NCBI GenBank assembly: GCA_016124735.1
Contig: WGMZ01000007.1
Coordinates: 1-64,000, forward strand
DNA length: 64,000 nucleotides
Direction of reading: 5' to 3'
Source of the DNA: Bacteroidota bacterium
GTDB lineage: Bacteria; Bacteroidota; Bacteroidia; UBA8524
The notes beneath the pieces are model-generated. The model saw only the letters and a program-made list of their open reading frames with translations. It was not told where the DNA came from and made no database searches. Below, piece after piece: positions 53,640 to 62,121 of this stretch; positions within the stretch are counted from its first letter, which is position 1, and the number at the start of each line of letters is the position of its first letter. Made by a program: the position numbers and the translations under genes.

Positions 53640-54338
53640 ATGGAAAAAAAGAAATCTTTCATCAGTGGAAAAGAGTTTCCGCTGGATGATCTAAGCAGCT
53701 TCGCATCAATTCGTAAACCCTTGCTTCATTTGATCCTTAAGGATCATCCGGATTTCGGACCGGGAAAGTACATAACCAATGCCGAATTGAATCATTACCG
53801 CAGCCAGTACCTGGAATCTATGTTGCGGTCGGAGCATAAAGAACTCAATCATCTGGAAAAAGTAGTTCTCCAATCTATTGAAGAGAAAAAGATTTTATCG
53901 GAAAATCTCGAGCCCGAAATGTCCAGCAATCTTACTTATGGTGCGAAGCTCGCAGACAAGATTGCCACATTTGGAGGAAGCTGGACCTTTATTACATTCT
54001 TTTTTTCCTTTCTTTTGATATGGATGTTTATCAATATTTGGACGTTGCAAGCCAAAGCTTTTGATCCATATCCTTTTATCCTTTTAAACCTGATATTATC
54101 CTGCTTAGCAGCCATTCAGGCTCCAATTATTATGATGAGTCAGAACAGACAGGAGGAGAAAGACCGTATTCGCAACGAACACGACTACATGGTCAATCTA
54201 AAGGCAGAGCTAGAAATTCGATTATTGCATGAGAAGATTGATCATCTGATGGTGCATCAAAACAAAAGGCTTTTGGAGGTGCAAGAGCTGCAACTCGATT
54301 ATCTCAATCAGATTATTGAAGGACTGCATGATAAGTAA
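53640..54338 (+). CDS. DUF1003 membrane protein
   Basis: The 232-residue protein has the DUF1003 signature GAKLADKIATFGGSWTFITFF...LLIWMFINIW (about residues 100-130), two membrane helices (about 115-138 and 145-165), and a coiled-coil tail (EEKDRIRNEHDYMVNLKAELEIRLLHEKIDHL). The function of the family is unknown. It is convergent with DUF5606 and shares the terminator between them. Confidence 0.9.
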   Translation: MEKKKSFISGKEFPLDDLSSFASIRKPLLHLILKDHPDFGPGKYITNAELNHYRSQYLESMLRSEHKELNHLEKVVLQSIEEKKILSENLEPEMSSNLTYGAKLADKIATFGGSWTFITFFFSFLLIWMFINIWTLQAKAFDPYPFILLNLILSCLAAIQAPIIMMSQNRQEEKDRIRNEHDYMVNLKAELEIRLLHEKIDHLMVHQNKRLLEVQELQLDYLNQIIEGLHDK

Positions 54339-54343
54339 TGGCA

Positions 54344-54370
54344 TAAAAAAAGTCCGGCTTGCCGGACTTT
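54344..54370 (-). terminator. Terminator between DUF1003 and DUF5606 genes
   Basis: AAAGTCCGGC-TT-GCCGGACTTT is a perfect 10-bp stem. On the minus strand it is followed by seven T residues, so it mainly ends the DUF5606 transcript, and it could also stop the DUF1003 transcript. Confidence 0.9.
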
Positions 54371-54390
54371 CACTCGAATATAATGCAGGT

Positions 54391-54951
54391 CTATGCTCCT
54401 CCGGTTTTACGGGGAGTATTTGTTCTTGATTTCACATTTGCAGATTTAGGAGCCGCTGTCTTCTTAGGGGCTGCTGCTTTTGCTTTGGTCGTTTTCTTAA
54501 CTTCCTTGGCTTCTTTCCCGTCCTTGTTTTCTTCTGCATCAGATGCTTCGCCACCTTTTGCCAATGCGTCCCAATCAAGTTCCTTGTTCAGAATACCATA
54601 CCACTGAACCAATTTCTTGAGATCAGAAATATAAACTCTTTCCTTGTCATAGTTTGGCAGGATATCGCCTACAAAGCTGCGAATTTTGTCTTCACTGTCT
54701 TTCTTTCCCGGGATAGCAGTCCCGGCTTTTTCAGCTTCCCGTATTTTGAGCATCACATCTTTGAGACGAGCTTCGCCATCAATGGTGTAGATAGAAATAT
54801 CGTCGAGGATAGAAATTTTCTGGCTCAGGTTCGTGGGAAATCTCTTTTTTTCCGCATCAAGAGTCTCTACAATAAGACCAGTTGGCCGTTGGCCCACGAT
54901 TTTATGCAGGCCACCAATGCCCGCAATGGAAACTACATCTTTCAAATCCAT
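54391..54951 (-). CDS. DUF5606 family protein
   Basis: The 186-residue product matches the Bacteroidota DUF5606 family: N-terminal DLKDVVSIAGIGGLHKIVGQRPTGLIVETLDAEKK..., a central SILDDISIYT strand, then a basic and Ala-, Lys-, Pro-rich C-terminal tail (after residue 140), similar to tails that bind nucleic acid. The first 130 residues are the conserved domain. Role unknown. Confidence 0.88.
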   Translation of the reverse strand: MDLKDVVSIAGIGGLHKIVGQRPTGLIVETLDAEKKRFPTNLSQKISILDDISIYTIDGEARLKDVMLKIREAEKAGTAIPGKKDSEDKIRSFVGDILPNYDKERVYISDLKKLVQWYGILNKELDWDALAKGGEASDAEENKDGKEAKEVKKTTKAKAAAPKKTAAPKSANVKSRTNTPRKTGGA

Positions 54952-55049
54952 AAGGCTTCAAAAATACGCAAGAATCGCAAAGCGAGAGGAAGAATTAAAA
55001 ACAGGATGTGGATAAATCACTCTCGCTCACAAAATAAAAGGGTATCTGA

Positions 55050-55499
55050 CTATTCGTTTCTCAGGCTATCGGCTTCAGCCTGCAGACGAATGCCAATAAC
55101 ATCAAGCGTTTGCGCGCTGGCTTCAACGGCGTTCAATCGAATTTCATGAAACATGGTCTGGTAATCTTCCTCGTTGATTTTTTTCTCGTTCAAAAGGCGA
55201 TTCACTTCCTCGCTCATGCGGTTGAGTTCGGATTTTAGTGGATTGGCTTTCGCCCGATAGGCTTCAATATTGGCTTTGGCACTGTCGAGGTTTCTGGCAG
55301 CATCATCCATGATGGTATGATAGCAGCTGCCCAAACTATCGGCGAGCACATTGATTGAATCCACATAAGCATTCATCAGGTCTTCGGAACTTGCAACCGC
55401 TTCTTTTGGTTCTTCAACCGGTTCTTCTTCTTTTGGAGCATTGCCGCATGCAGTCATGGCAAGCAAGGCGACAAATAGGATGTAATTGATTCGTTTCAT
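55050..55499 (-). CDS. Hypothetical helical lipoprotein
   Basis: The 149-residue lipoprotein has lipobox MTAC (Cys18), an acidic linker (EEEPVEEPKEAV), and long helices with heptad spacing (YRAKANPLKSELNRMSEEVNRLLNEKKINEEDYQTMF). No known domain. A heptamer tract lies 22 bases before its start. Confidence 0.8.
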   Translation of the reverse strand: MKRINYILFVALLAMTACGNAPKEEEPVEEPKEAVASSEDLMNAYVDSINVLADSLGSCYHTIMDDAARNLDSAKANIEAYRAKANPLKSELNRMSEEVNRLLNEKKINEEDYQTMFHEIRLNAVEASAQTLDVIGIRLQAEADSLRNE

Positions 55500-55521
55500 G
55501 CTGGCAAGTTACATAAAAGGA

Positions 55522-55549
55522 AGTTTTAAGTGTTAAGTGTTTAGTGTTA
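55522..55549. repeat. Heptamer tandem repeat upstream of the lipoprotein gene
   Basis: AGTTTTA, AGTGTTA, AGTGTTT, AGTGTTA in succession, starting 23 bases upstream of the ATG (minus strand). Confidence 0.7.
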
Positions 55550-55695
55550 AGAGGCTTCTGTCCGTTACGAATAAATTGCAATCCAACATGACTGCTGAAG
55601 CGTAAAACACTGGAATCCACAATCTAAATCATCCATTGCCCGAAATCTGATACCCGATACCGTGCTCCCATCATCCTCTTTAAGCTTAAAATCGA

Positions 55696-55703
55696 TATTT
55701 TTG
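55696..55703 (+). promoter_or_regulatory. Probable -7 element of the icmF promoter
   Basis: TATTTTTG matches TAnnTTTG and ends 17 bases before the ATG. A clear TTG at the -33 position was not found, so only the -7 element is supported. Confidence 0.5.
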
Positions 55704-55720
55704 CAGCAAATCGAGTAAAC

Positions 55721-58700
55721 ATGACAAGTGCAAGTATATCCATATACCATCCCAAGAATAAGATTCGTATTGTAACGGCAGCCTCACTTTTCGATGGCCA
55801 CGATGCTGCAATTAATATCATGCGACGGATTATTCAGGCGAGTGGGGCAGAGGTAATTCATCTGGGACATGATCGGAGTGCAGAAGAAGTAGTGAATTGT
55901 GCCATTCAGGAAGATGCCAATGCTATTGCCATGACATCCTATCAGGGCGGACATGTGGAATATTTCAAGTACATGCACGATTTGCTGGAACAAAAAGGCT
56001 GCAGTCATATCCGGATCTTCGGTGGCGGAGGTGGTGTAATTCTTCCGGAAGAGATTGAAGAGCTCCATGCTTATGGGATTACCCGAATTTACTCTCCGGA
56101 TGATGGCCGCTCCATGGGGCTTCAGGGTATGATCAATGATCTGCTCGAGAAAAGTGATTTTCCGACCGGTAGAGATTTAAACGGCGAAGCCAAACATATT
56201 CGGGAGAAAGACCCTAAAGTCATTGCAAAACTTATTTCGGCAGCGGAAAATTATCCCGAAGAGTTTATAAAAGTTCATCAGGAGATTGACCAATACCTCG
56301 ACAAAGGCGCACCTATTCTTGGAATTACGGGTACGGGAGGGGCTGGAAAATCTTCTTTGGTAGATGAATTGGTGCGTCGCTATTTAATTGATTTTAAAGA
56401 TAAGACCATCGCCATTGTTTCGGTAGATCCATCCAAAAGAAAGACAGGTGGAGCCTTGCTGGGCGACCGTATTCGGATGAATTCCATCCGCAATCCGCGG
56501 GTATATATGCGTTCCCTTGCAACCCGACAGAGTAATTTGGCTTTGAGCAGGAATGTGAAAGAAACCATCGACATCGTTCGGGCGGCAGGTTATGATTTGA
56601 TCATTTTAGAAACTTCTGGTATCGGACAAAGTGATACCGAAATCATGGACCACAGCGATGTGGCGCTGTATGTGATGACACCGGAATATGGAGCCGCGAC
56701 TCAGCTGGAAAAGATTGATATGTTGGATTTTGCCGACATGATTGCCATCAACAAATTTGATAAACGGGGCGCTTTGGATGCCTTAAGGGATGTGAAAAAA
56801 CAATACAAGAGAAACCACAACCTTTGGGAGGCCAAAGATGAGGAATTGCCTGTATTTGGAACCATCGCTTCGCAGTTTAATGATCCGGGTATGAATAGCC
56901 TGTACAAGACATTGATGGATAAAATCGCTGACAAAACGGGTCACGATGAACTTAAATCATCTTTTGAGGTATCCAATGAAATGTCGGAAAAGATTTTCAT
57001 CATCCCGCCTGCCAGAACCCGCTACCTCAGCGAGATTTCGGAAAATAACCGCACCTATGATCAATGGGCAGCCCTTCAGGCGGATTTAGCTGATAACCTG
57101 TATGCTTTGCACCAATCCATGGTGCAAATAAAGAATTCTAATCTGGACGATAAGGACCGGCTGGTAAAAGGACTCAAGGAACAATATGCTGCCTTGGAAC
57201 TGGACTTCGACCCCAGGAACAAGAGGATACTTGAGGAATGGGAAGCCAAGTGCAATAATTACCGCGACGAATTCTTCATCTTTAAGGTTCGGGACAAAGA
57301 GATTAAAATTAAAACACATACTGAATCTTTGTCGCATACCCAGGTGCCAAAAGTGTCAGTTCCGACCTATCGGTCATGGGGCGATATTCTTCGTTGGAGC
57401 TTGCAGGAAGCATTCCCGGGCGAATTCCCATATACCGCAGGAATCTATCCATTCAAACGGGAAGGAGAGGACCCAACACGGATGTTTGCCGGAGAAGGCG
57501 GGCCGGAGCGCACCAACAAGCGTTTCCATTATGTATCGCTCGGCATGCCGGCGAAACGTTTGTCAACAGCGTTTGACTCTGTGACATTGTATGGGCACGA
57601 TCCGGCATATCGCCCGGATATTTATGGAAAAATAGGTAACTCCGGAGTAAGTATTTGTTGTTTGGATGATGCCAAAAAACTGTATTCAGGTTTCGATCTG
57701 GCAGATCCTAAGACTTCCGTTTCTATGACCATCAATGGACCGGCTGCCATGCTCACTGCCTTTTTCATGAATGCAGCAGTTGATCAGCAATGTGAAAAGT
57801 ACATCAAAGCGAATGGCTTAGAGAATGAAGTTGAAGCCAGGATTCAGAAAATTTACAAGGAAAAGGGAGTGGCTCGTCCGAAATACCAGGGTGAGCTACC
57901 CGAAGGGAACGACGGCTTGGGACTAATGCTTTTAGGAGTTACCGGGGATCAGGTGCTTCCGGCGGATGTATACCAAAAAATAAAAACAGAGACATTAAGT
58001 GCGGTACGCGGCACGGTACAGGCAGATATTCTCAAAGAAGATCAGGCACAAAATACATGCATCTTCTCTACCGAATTTTCGCTTCGCGTGATGGGCGATG
58101 TTCAGGAGTATTTCATCCAAAATAAAGTGAGAAACTTCTATTCAGTTTCTATTAGTGGATACCATATTGCAGAAGCGGGAGCCAATCCGATCACCCAATT
58201 GGCCTTTACTCTTGCGAATGGATTTACTTATGTTGAATACTATCTCAGTAGGGGCATGAATATCAATGATTTTGCTCCTAACCTGAGTTTCTTCTTTAGC
58301 AATGGTATTGATGCGGAGTATGCCGTAATTGGACGCGTGGCTCGCAGAATTTGGGCGAAAGCCATGAAAAATAAATATGGTGCAAACGAGCGCTCTCAAA
58401 TGTTGAAATACCATATTCAGACCTCGGGACGCTCCTTGCATGCTCAGGAGATAGATTTCAATGATATACGCACCACACTTCAGGCGCTTTATGCAATTTA
58501 CGACAATTGTAATTCATTGCATACCAATGCGTATGATGAAGCTATTACAACACCTACCGAAGAATCTGTGCGCAGGGCCATGGCCATTCAGTTAATCATT
58601 AATAGAGAATTGGGCCTGACCAAGAATGAGAATCCGCTGCAGGGATCCTTTATTATTGAAGAACTAACTGATTTGGTTGAAGAAGCTGTATTAACAGAAT

Positions 58701-59107
58701 TTGACCGAATCACGGAGCGTGGGGGAGTTCTGGGAGCGATGGAAACCATGTACCAACGCAATCAGATACAGGAAGAAAGCTTGTATTATGAGACTTTAAA
58801 GCACAATGGCGATTTACCCATTATTGGTGTGAATACGTTTTTGAGTAGCAAAGGATCGCCCACCATACTGCCACGGGAGGTTATTCGCTCTACTCAAGAG
58901 GAAAAAGAATACCAGATTACAATGTTGGAAGCTTTGCATCAGGGAAATCAAAACGAGTCGGATAAGCAGTTGCGTAAACTTCAGGAAACCGCCATCAACA
59001 ATCAAAATATATTTGAACAATTGATGGATACAGTGAAGTTCTGCTCGCTCGGACAAATTACCGATGCTTTGTTTGAGGTTGGAGGACAATACCGCCGAAA
59101 TATGTAA
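55721..59107 (+). CDS. icmF: Fused isobutyryl-CoA mutase IcmF (B12-dependent)
   Basis: The 1128-residue protein joins three parts. Residues 15-150 form the B12 domain with [14 protein letters not shown] (His27 as axial ligand). Residues 190-430 form a G-protein chaperone with P-loop GTGGAGKSS (Lys210) and INKFDKRGA. From about 545 onward is a methylmalonyl-CoA-mutase-type barrel ([19 protein letters not shown]). Active-site signature residues are Phe589 (RMFAGEGG) and Gln777 ([10 protein letters not shown]), where methylmalonyl-CoA mutase has Tyr and Arg. This supports isobutyryl-CoA/butyryl-CoA conversion, or a related branched acyl-CoA, rather than methylmalonyl-CoA. Confidence 0.94.
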   Translation: MTSASISIYHPKNKIRIVTAASLFDGHDAAINIMRRIIQASGAEVIHLGHDRSAEEVVNCAIQEDANAIAMTSYQGGHVEYFKYMHDLLEQKGCSHIRIFGGGGGVILPEEIEELHAYGITRIYSPDDGRSMGLQGMINDLLEKSDFPTGRDLNGEAKHIREKDPKVIAKLISAAENYPEEFIKVHQEIDQYLDKGAPILGITGTGGAGKSSLVDELVRRYLIDFKDKTIAIVSVDPSKRKTGGALLGDRIRMNSIRNPRVYMRSLATRQSNLALSRNVKETIDIVRAAGYDLIILETSGIGQSDTEIMDHSDVALYVMTPEYGAATQLEKIDMLDFADMIAINKFDKRGALDALRDVKKQYKRNHNLWEAKDEELPVFGTIASQFNDPGMNSLYKTLMDKIADKTGHDELKSSFEVSNEMSEKIFIIPPARTRYLSEISENNRTYDQWAALQADLADNLYALHQSMVQIKNSNLDDKDRLVKGLKEQYAALELDFDPRNKRILEEWEAKCNNYRDEFFIFKVRDKEIKIKTHTESLSHTQVPKVSVPTYRSWGDILRWSLQEAFPGEFPYTAGIYPFKREGEDPTRMFAGEGGPERTNKRFHYVSLGMPAKRLSTAFDSVTLYGHDPAYRPDIYGKIGNSGVSICCLDDAKKLYSGFDLADPKTSVSMTINGPAAMLTAFFMNAAVDQQCEKYIKANGLENEVEARIQKIYKEKGVARPKYQGELPEGNDGLGLMLLGVTGDQVLPADVYQKIKTETLSAVRGTVQADILKEDQAQNTCIFSTEFSLRVMGDVQEYFIQNKVRNFYSVSISGYHIAEAGANPITQLAFTLANGFTYVEYYLSRGMNINDFAPNLSFFFSNGIDAEYAVIGRVARRIWAKAMKNKYGANERSQMLKYHIQTSGRSLHAQEIDFNDIRTTLQALYAIYDNCNSLHTNAYDEAITTPTEESVRRAMAIQLIINRELGLTKNENPLQGSFIIEELTDLVEEAVLTEFDRITERGGVLGAMETMYQRNQIQEESLYYETLKHNGDLPIIGVNTFLSSKGSPTILPREVIRSTQEEKEYQITMLEALHQGNQNESDKQLRKLQETAINNQNIFEQLMDTVKFCSLGQITDALFEVGGQYRRNM

Positions 59108-59270
59108 TGTAAAGGCTCCGGGAATCTGTGCTATGTTCTGATTTGAGTGAAGCTTATTGCATCTCCATTAATTTTCTGCTTAATATCTCAAATGTATAGG
59201 GATAAATAGGGAGTAAATTCGTGGATGGCGCACGTTTGCAGAAGAATGTCAGCTAAACCCAAAACCTCAG

Positions 59271-61154
59271 ATGTCCTATTCTCCTGGTCTTGAAGGCCGA
59301 ATCAAGCGCTATGAGCAAATTTTGCAAGGTACGCATATTGGTACCTGGGAATGGAATGTCCAAACAGGGGAAACCATTCTCAATGAACGTTGGGCAGAAA
59401 TCATCGGATTCAAATTAAAAGACTTTGGCAATACCACCATCAATACATGGCTGAACTTTGTTCATCCTCAGGATTCCGCTGCTTCGGATCGGGCCCTGGA
59501 AGCACATTTCAAGGGAGAAACAGAATTTTATGAGTGCGAAGCCCGAATGCGTCATAAAAATGGCCATTGGGTTTGGGTTCTCGACAGGGGAAAAGTAGTT
59601 AGCTGGACCAAAGATGGGAAACCGGAGTGGATGGCGGGATCGCATCAGGATATCACAGAACGAAAAAACAGGGAGGAGATGTTGGTGCGTTATTCTGATC
59701 TCCTTGATAAATCGAATGAAGCAGCCAAAATCGGAACCTGGGAATTGGATTTGGAAACGCTGTTGGTCCATTGGAGCCGGGTGTCGAGAGAAATTTATGA
59801 AGTCGAAGGAGAACACGATATTCCGCTGAAATCTAATATTGATTTTTTTAGGCAGGGGGGAAACCGCCAAGCCATTATACGCCTTCTGAATGAGGCCATT
59901 GAATTCGGTCGTCCATTTGACAAAGAACTGGAAATAATCAGCCAACTGGGAAATAAAAGGTGGGTACGGGCCATTGGAATTCCGGAAATGTCGGGAGCAG
60001 AATGTAAGCGGGTCTATGGATTATTCCAGGACATTACTGAGAAGAATCTCATGCATCAGGAGTTGGTGCTTCAGGAACAGCAATTCAGGAATACTTTTGA
60101 CAATGCACCAAATGGGATAGCATTGGTTGGCTTAGATGGACGATGGCTTCGGGTGAACAAAAGCTTATGTGATATGCTGGGATATTCTCCCGACGAATTG
60201 ATGGCTTTACGATTCGAAGACATTACTTTTTCAGAAGATATAGGTCCTGATTGGCAATTGGTCCACGAATTATTGGAAGGAAAGCGGGAGAATTATCAAA
60301 TAGAGAAAAGGTATATCCATAAAAATGGATATTTTGTATGGGCCCTTCTGGCTGTTTCATTGATTCGCTCCGAAAAAGGAGAACCGCTTCATTTTGTATC
60401 TCAAATCAATGATATCAGCATCCAGAAGAACTCACAGTTAGAAATTCAGCAATTATTAGATACTACAAGAGAGCAAAACGCCCGACTTCTAAATTTTGCA
60501 CATATTGTTTCGCATAATTTGCGTTCGCATGTGGGAAATTTCTCTATGTTACTCGAATTATTCTCTACAGAAGCACCTGAGTGTACAAACAACGATTTCT
60601 TTCCTTTGTTGCAGCACTCGGCAGACAGTCTGCACGAAACTATTGGATACCTGAATGATGTGGTCGCCGTTAATGAACCCTCGGAAGAGGACATGAAAGA
60701 AATCAACCTGTTGGATTTTGTACGAAAAGCATTACTCGATTTAAGTACTCAGATATCAAAGGATAAAGCGCAGGTGAATGTTAAAATACCTGAAAACACA
60801 ATGGTATTAGGAATACCAGCTTATGTAGACAGTATTTTGCTAAATTTTATCAGCAACGCGATTAAATACAGTTCAAAAGATAGAAAATTGAAAATAGACC
60901 TGCACTTAGATGAACCGGTTGGTGATTATCACGTTTTAAGGATTCGGGATAATGGCCTGGGAATCGATTTGAATGCCCACGGAAAAAAGCTTTTTGGAAT
61001 GTTTAAAACTTTTCATGGAAACAGTGACGCCAAAGGAGTCGGATTGTTCCTATCAAAAAGCCAGATTGAAGCCATGGGAGGGAAAGTGGATGTAGAAAGT
61101 GAGGTTGATAAGGGGACCATTTTTAAAATCTACCTACGAAATGCGGGAGATTAA
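59271..61154 (+). CDS. PAS-domain histidine kinase
   Basis: The 627-residue cytoplasmic sensor has three PAS/PAC units (starting near 12, 145 and 270: HIGTWEWNVQTGETILNERW, KIGTWELDLETLLVHWS, NTFDNAPNGIALVGLDGRWL), a HisKA-like region with His415 (IVSHNLRSHVGN), and HATPase_c (NFISNAIKYSSKDRK, DNGLGIDL, GVGLFLSKSQIEAMGG). No membrane segment is seen. The response-regulator gene starts within its 3' end, so the two form a two-component unit. Confidence 0.94.
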   Translation: MSYSPGLEGRIKRYEQILQGTHIGTWEWNVQTGETILNERWAEIIGFKLKDFGNTTINTWLNFVHPQDSAASDRALEAHFKGETEFYECEARMRHKNGHWVWVLDRGKVVSWTKDGKPEWMAGSHQDITERKNREEMLVRYSDLLDKSNEAAKIGTWELDLETLLVHWSRVSREIYEVEGEHDIPLKSNIDFFRQGGNRQAIIRLLNEAIEFGRPFDKELEIISQLGNKRWVRAIGIPEMSGAECKRVYGLFQDITEKNLMHQELVLQEQQFRNTFDNAPNGIALVGLDGRWLRVNKSLCDMLGYSPDELMALRFEDITFSEDIGPDWQLVHELLEGKRENYQIEKRYIHKNGYFVWALLAVSLIRSEKGEPLHFVSQINDISIQKNSQLEIQQLLDTTREQNARLLNFAHIVSHNLRSHVGNFSMLLELFSTEAPECTNNDFFPLLQHSADSLHETIGYLNDVVAVNEPSEEDMKEINLLDFVRKALLDLSTQISKDKAQVNVKIPENTMVLGIPAYVDSILLNFISNAIKYSSKDRKLKIDLHLDEPVGDYHVLRIRDNGLGIDLNAHGKKLFGMFKTFHGNSDAKGVGLFLSKSQIEAMGGKVDVESEVDKGTIFKIYLRNAGD

Positions 61155-61536
61155 GCGGATTTACATCATCGATGATGATCCGATATTCGTTTTTGGAATC
61201 AAACGCTTCCTGGAGATGGCTCAGTTAGGTGAGGAATTTGTACATTATGCTAACGGGAAGCAGGCGCTGGACGGCTTAATTGCTCTGGGAGGGAGTTCTT
61301 CAGATTGGCCAGACCTTATAATGGTTGATCTGAATATGCCTGTGTTGGATGGATGGCAATTTTTGGAAGCTTATTCCGAGTTGCAACACCAAAAAAAACC
61401 ATTGGTATTTATCGTTAGCTCAAGCATCGACCCGGTAGATTTAAGGCGTGCCAAAGAATTTCATTTTGTCAATGAATTTGTTGTGAAACCTATCGGTGCG
61501 CAGCAGCTTAAGGAAATAGTGGAGAAATACAAATAA
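61141..61536 (+). CDS. Single-domain response regulator (REC)
   Basis: The 131-residue protein is a CheY-like receiver: acidic pocket Asp11-Asp12, phospho-acceptor Asp63 (IMVDLNMPVLDGW), Ser/Thr switch (IVSSSID) and Lys116 (FVVKPIG). No output domain. The ATG at 61141 is chosen; it overlaps the kinase stop by 14 bases, supporting translational coupling with the kinase. Confidence 0.93.
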   Translation: MREIKRIYIIDDDPIFVFGIKRFLEMAQLGEEFVHYANGKQALDGLIALGGSSSDWPDLIMVDLNMPVLDGWQFLEAYSELQHQKKPLVFIVSSSIDPVDLRRAKEFHFVNEFVVKPIGAQQLKEIVEKYK

Positions 61537-61651
61537 GCACACATATCGTTTATCAAGCTTCGCGTAATGAAATATTACCTAAGCCACCATTACTACTTGA
61601 ACCTTTCAGAAAATTAGCAGTAATTGCAATTACATCAGAAAACCAAACCGG

Positions 61652-62116
61652 ATGCACTTGCTTAGTCATAAGGGAGCGGGCTTATTATTGCTTGCCCTGC
61701 TGCTTGGAAATTGTTCAGGCTCACGTCAATCTACTAATAATCAGATGGACTTTTCTCTGCGAGCAACAGCGCAGAAATACATATCGGCATTAGGTTCCGG
61801 GCGGGGAGTTGTATTTCAGATTCATTTTCTTAACCAAAAGCTAAATCCATCGAATATGCAGATTGACTCCCTTATAATTCATGGGATTAATGTGCAGGGA
61901 GAGAAGTTCAGCCGCAACGATTCTCTATGGGTAGAGGCAAATTATTTTATCGCAGAAGAAGAGCCTGCGCAGGGAGGGGACGCACCCCTGCCGGTGATAT
62001 CCAGTCCCAACCCGATCATCTATTTATCACAATATCAACCCGCCATTTTGTATTTGCATTATTTGAACAAAGCATATCAAGTGGATATACCCAAATTTGA
62101 ACGAATCAGCGATTGA
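61652..62116 (+). CDS. Hypothetical lipoprotein
   Basis: The 154-residue product has a signal ending LLGNC (residue 21) and no recognisable domain; the mature part is beta-strand rich with IDSLIIHGINV and PIIYLSQYQPAILYLHY. It ends five bases before the large BNR-repeat gene, so the two are probably co-transcribed. Confidence 0.72.
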   Translation: MHLLSHKGAGLLLLALLLGNCSGSRQSTNNQMDFSLRATAQKYISALGSGRGVVFQIHFLNQKLNPSNMQIDSLIIHGINVQGEKFSRNDSLWVEANYFIAEEEPAQGGDAPLPVISSPNPIIYLSQYQPAILYLHYLNKAYQVDIPKFERISD

Positions 62117-62121
62117 AACCT

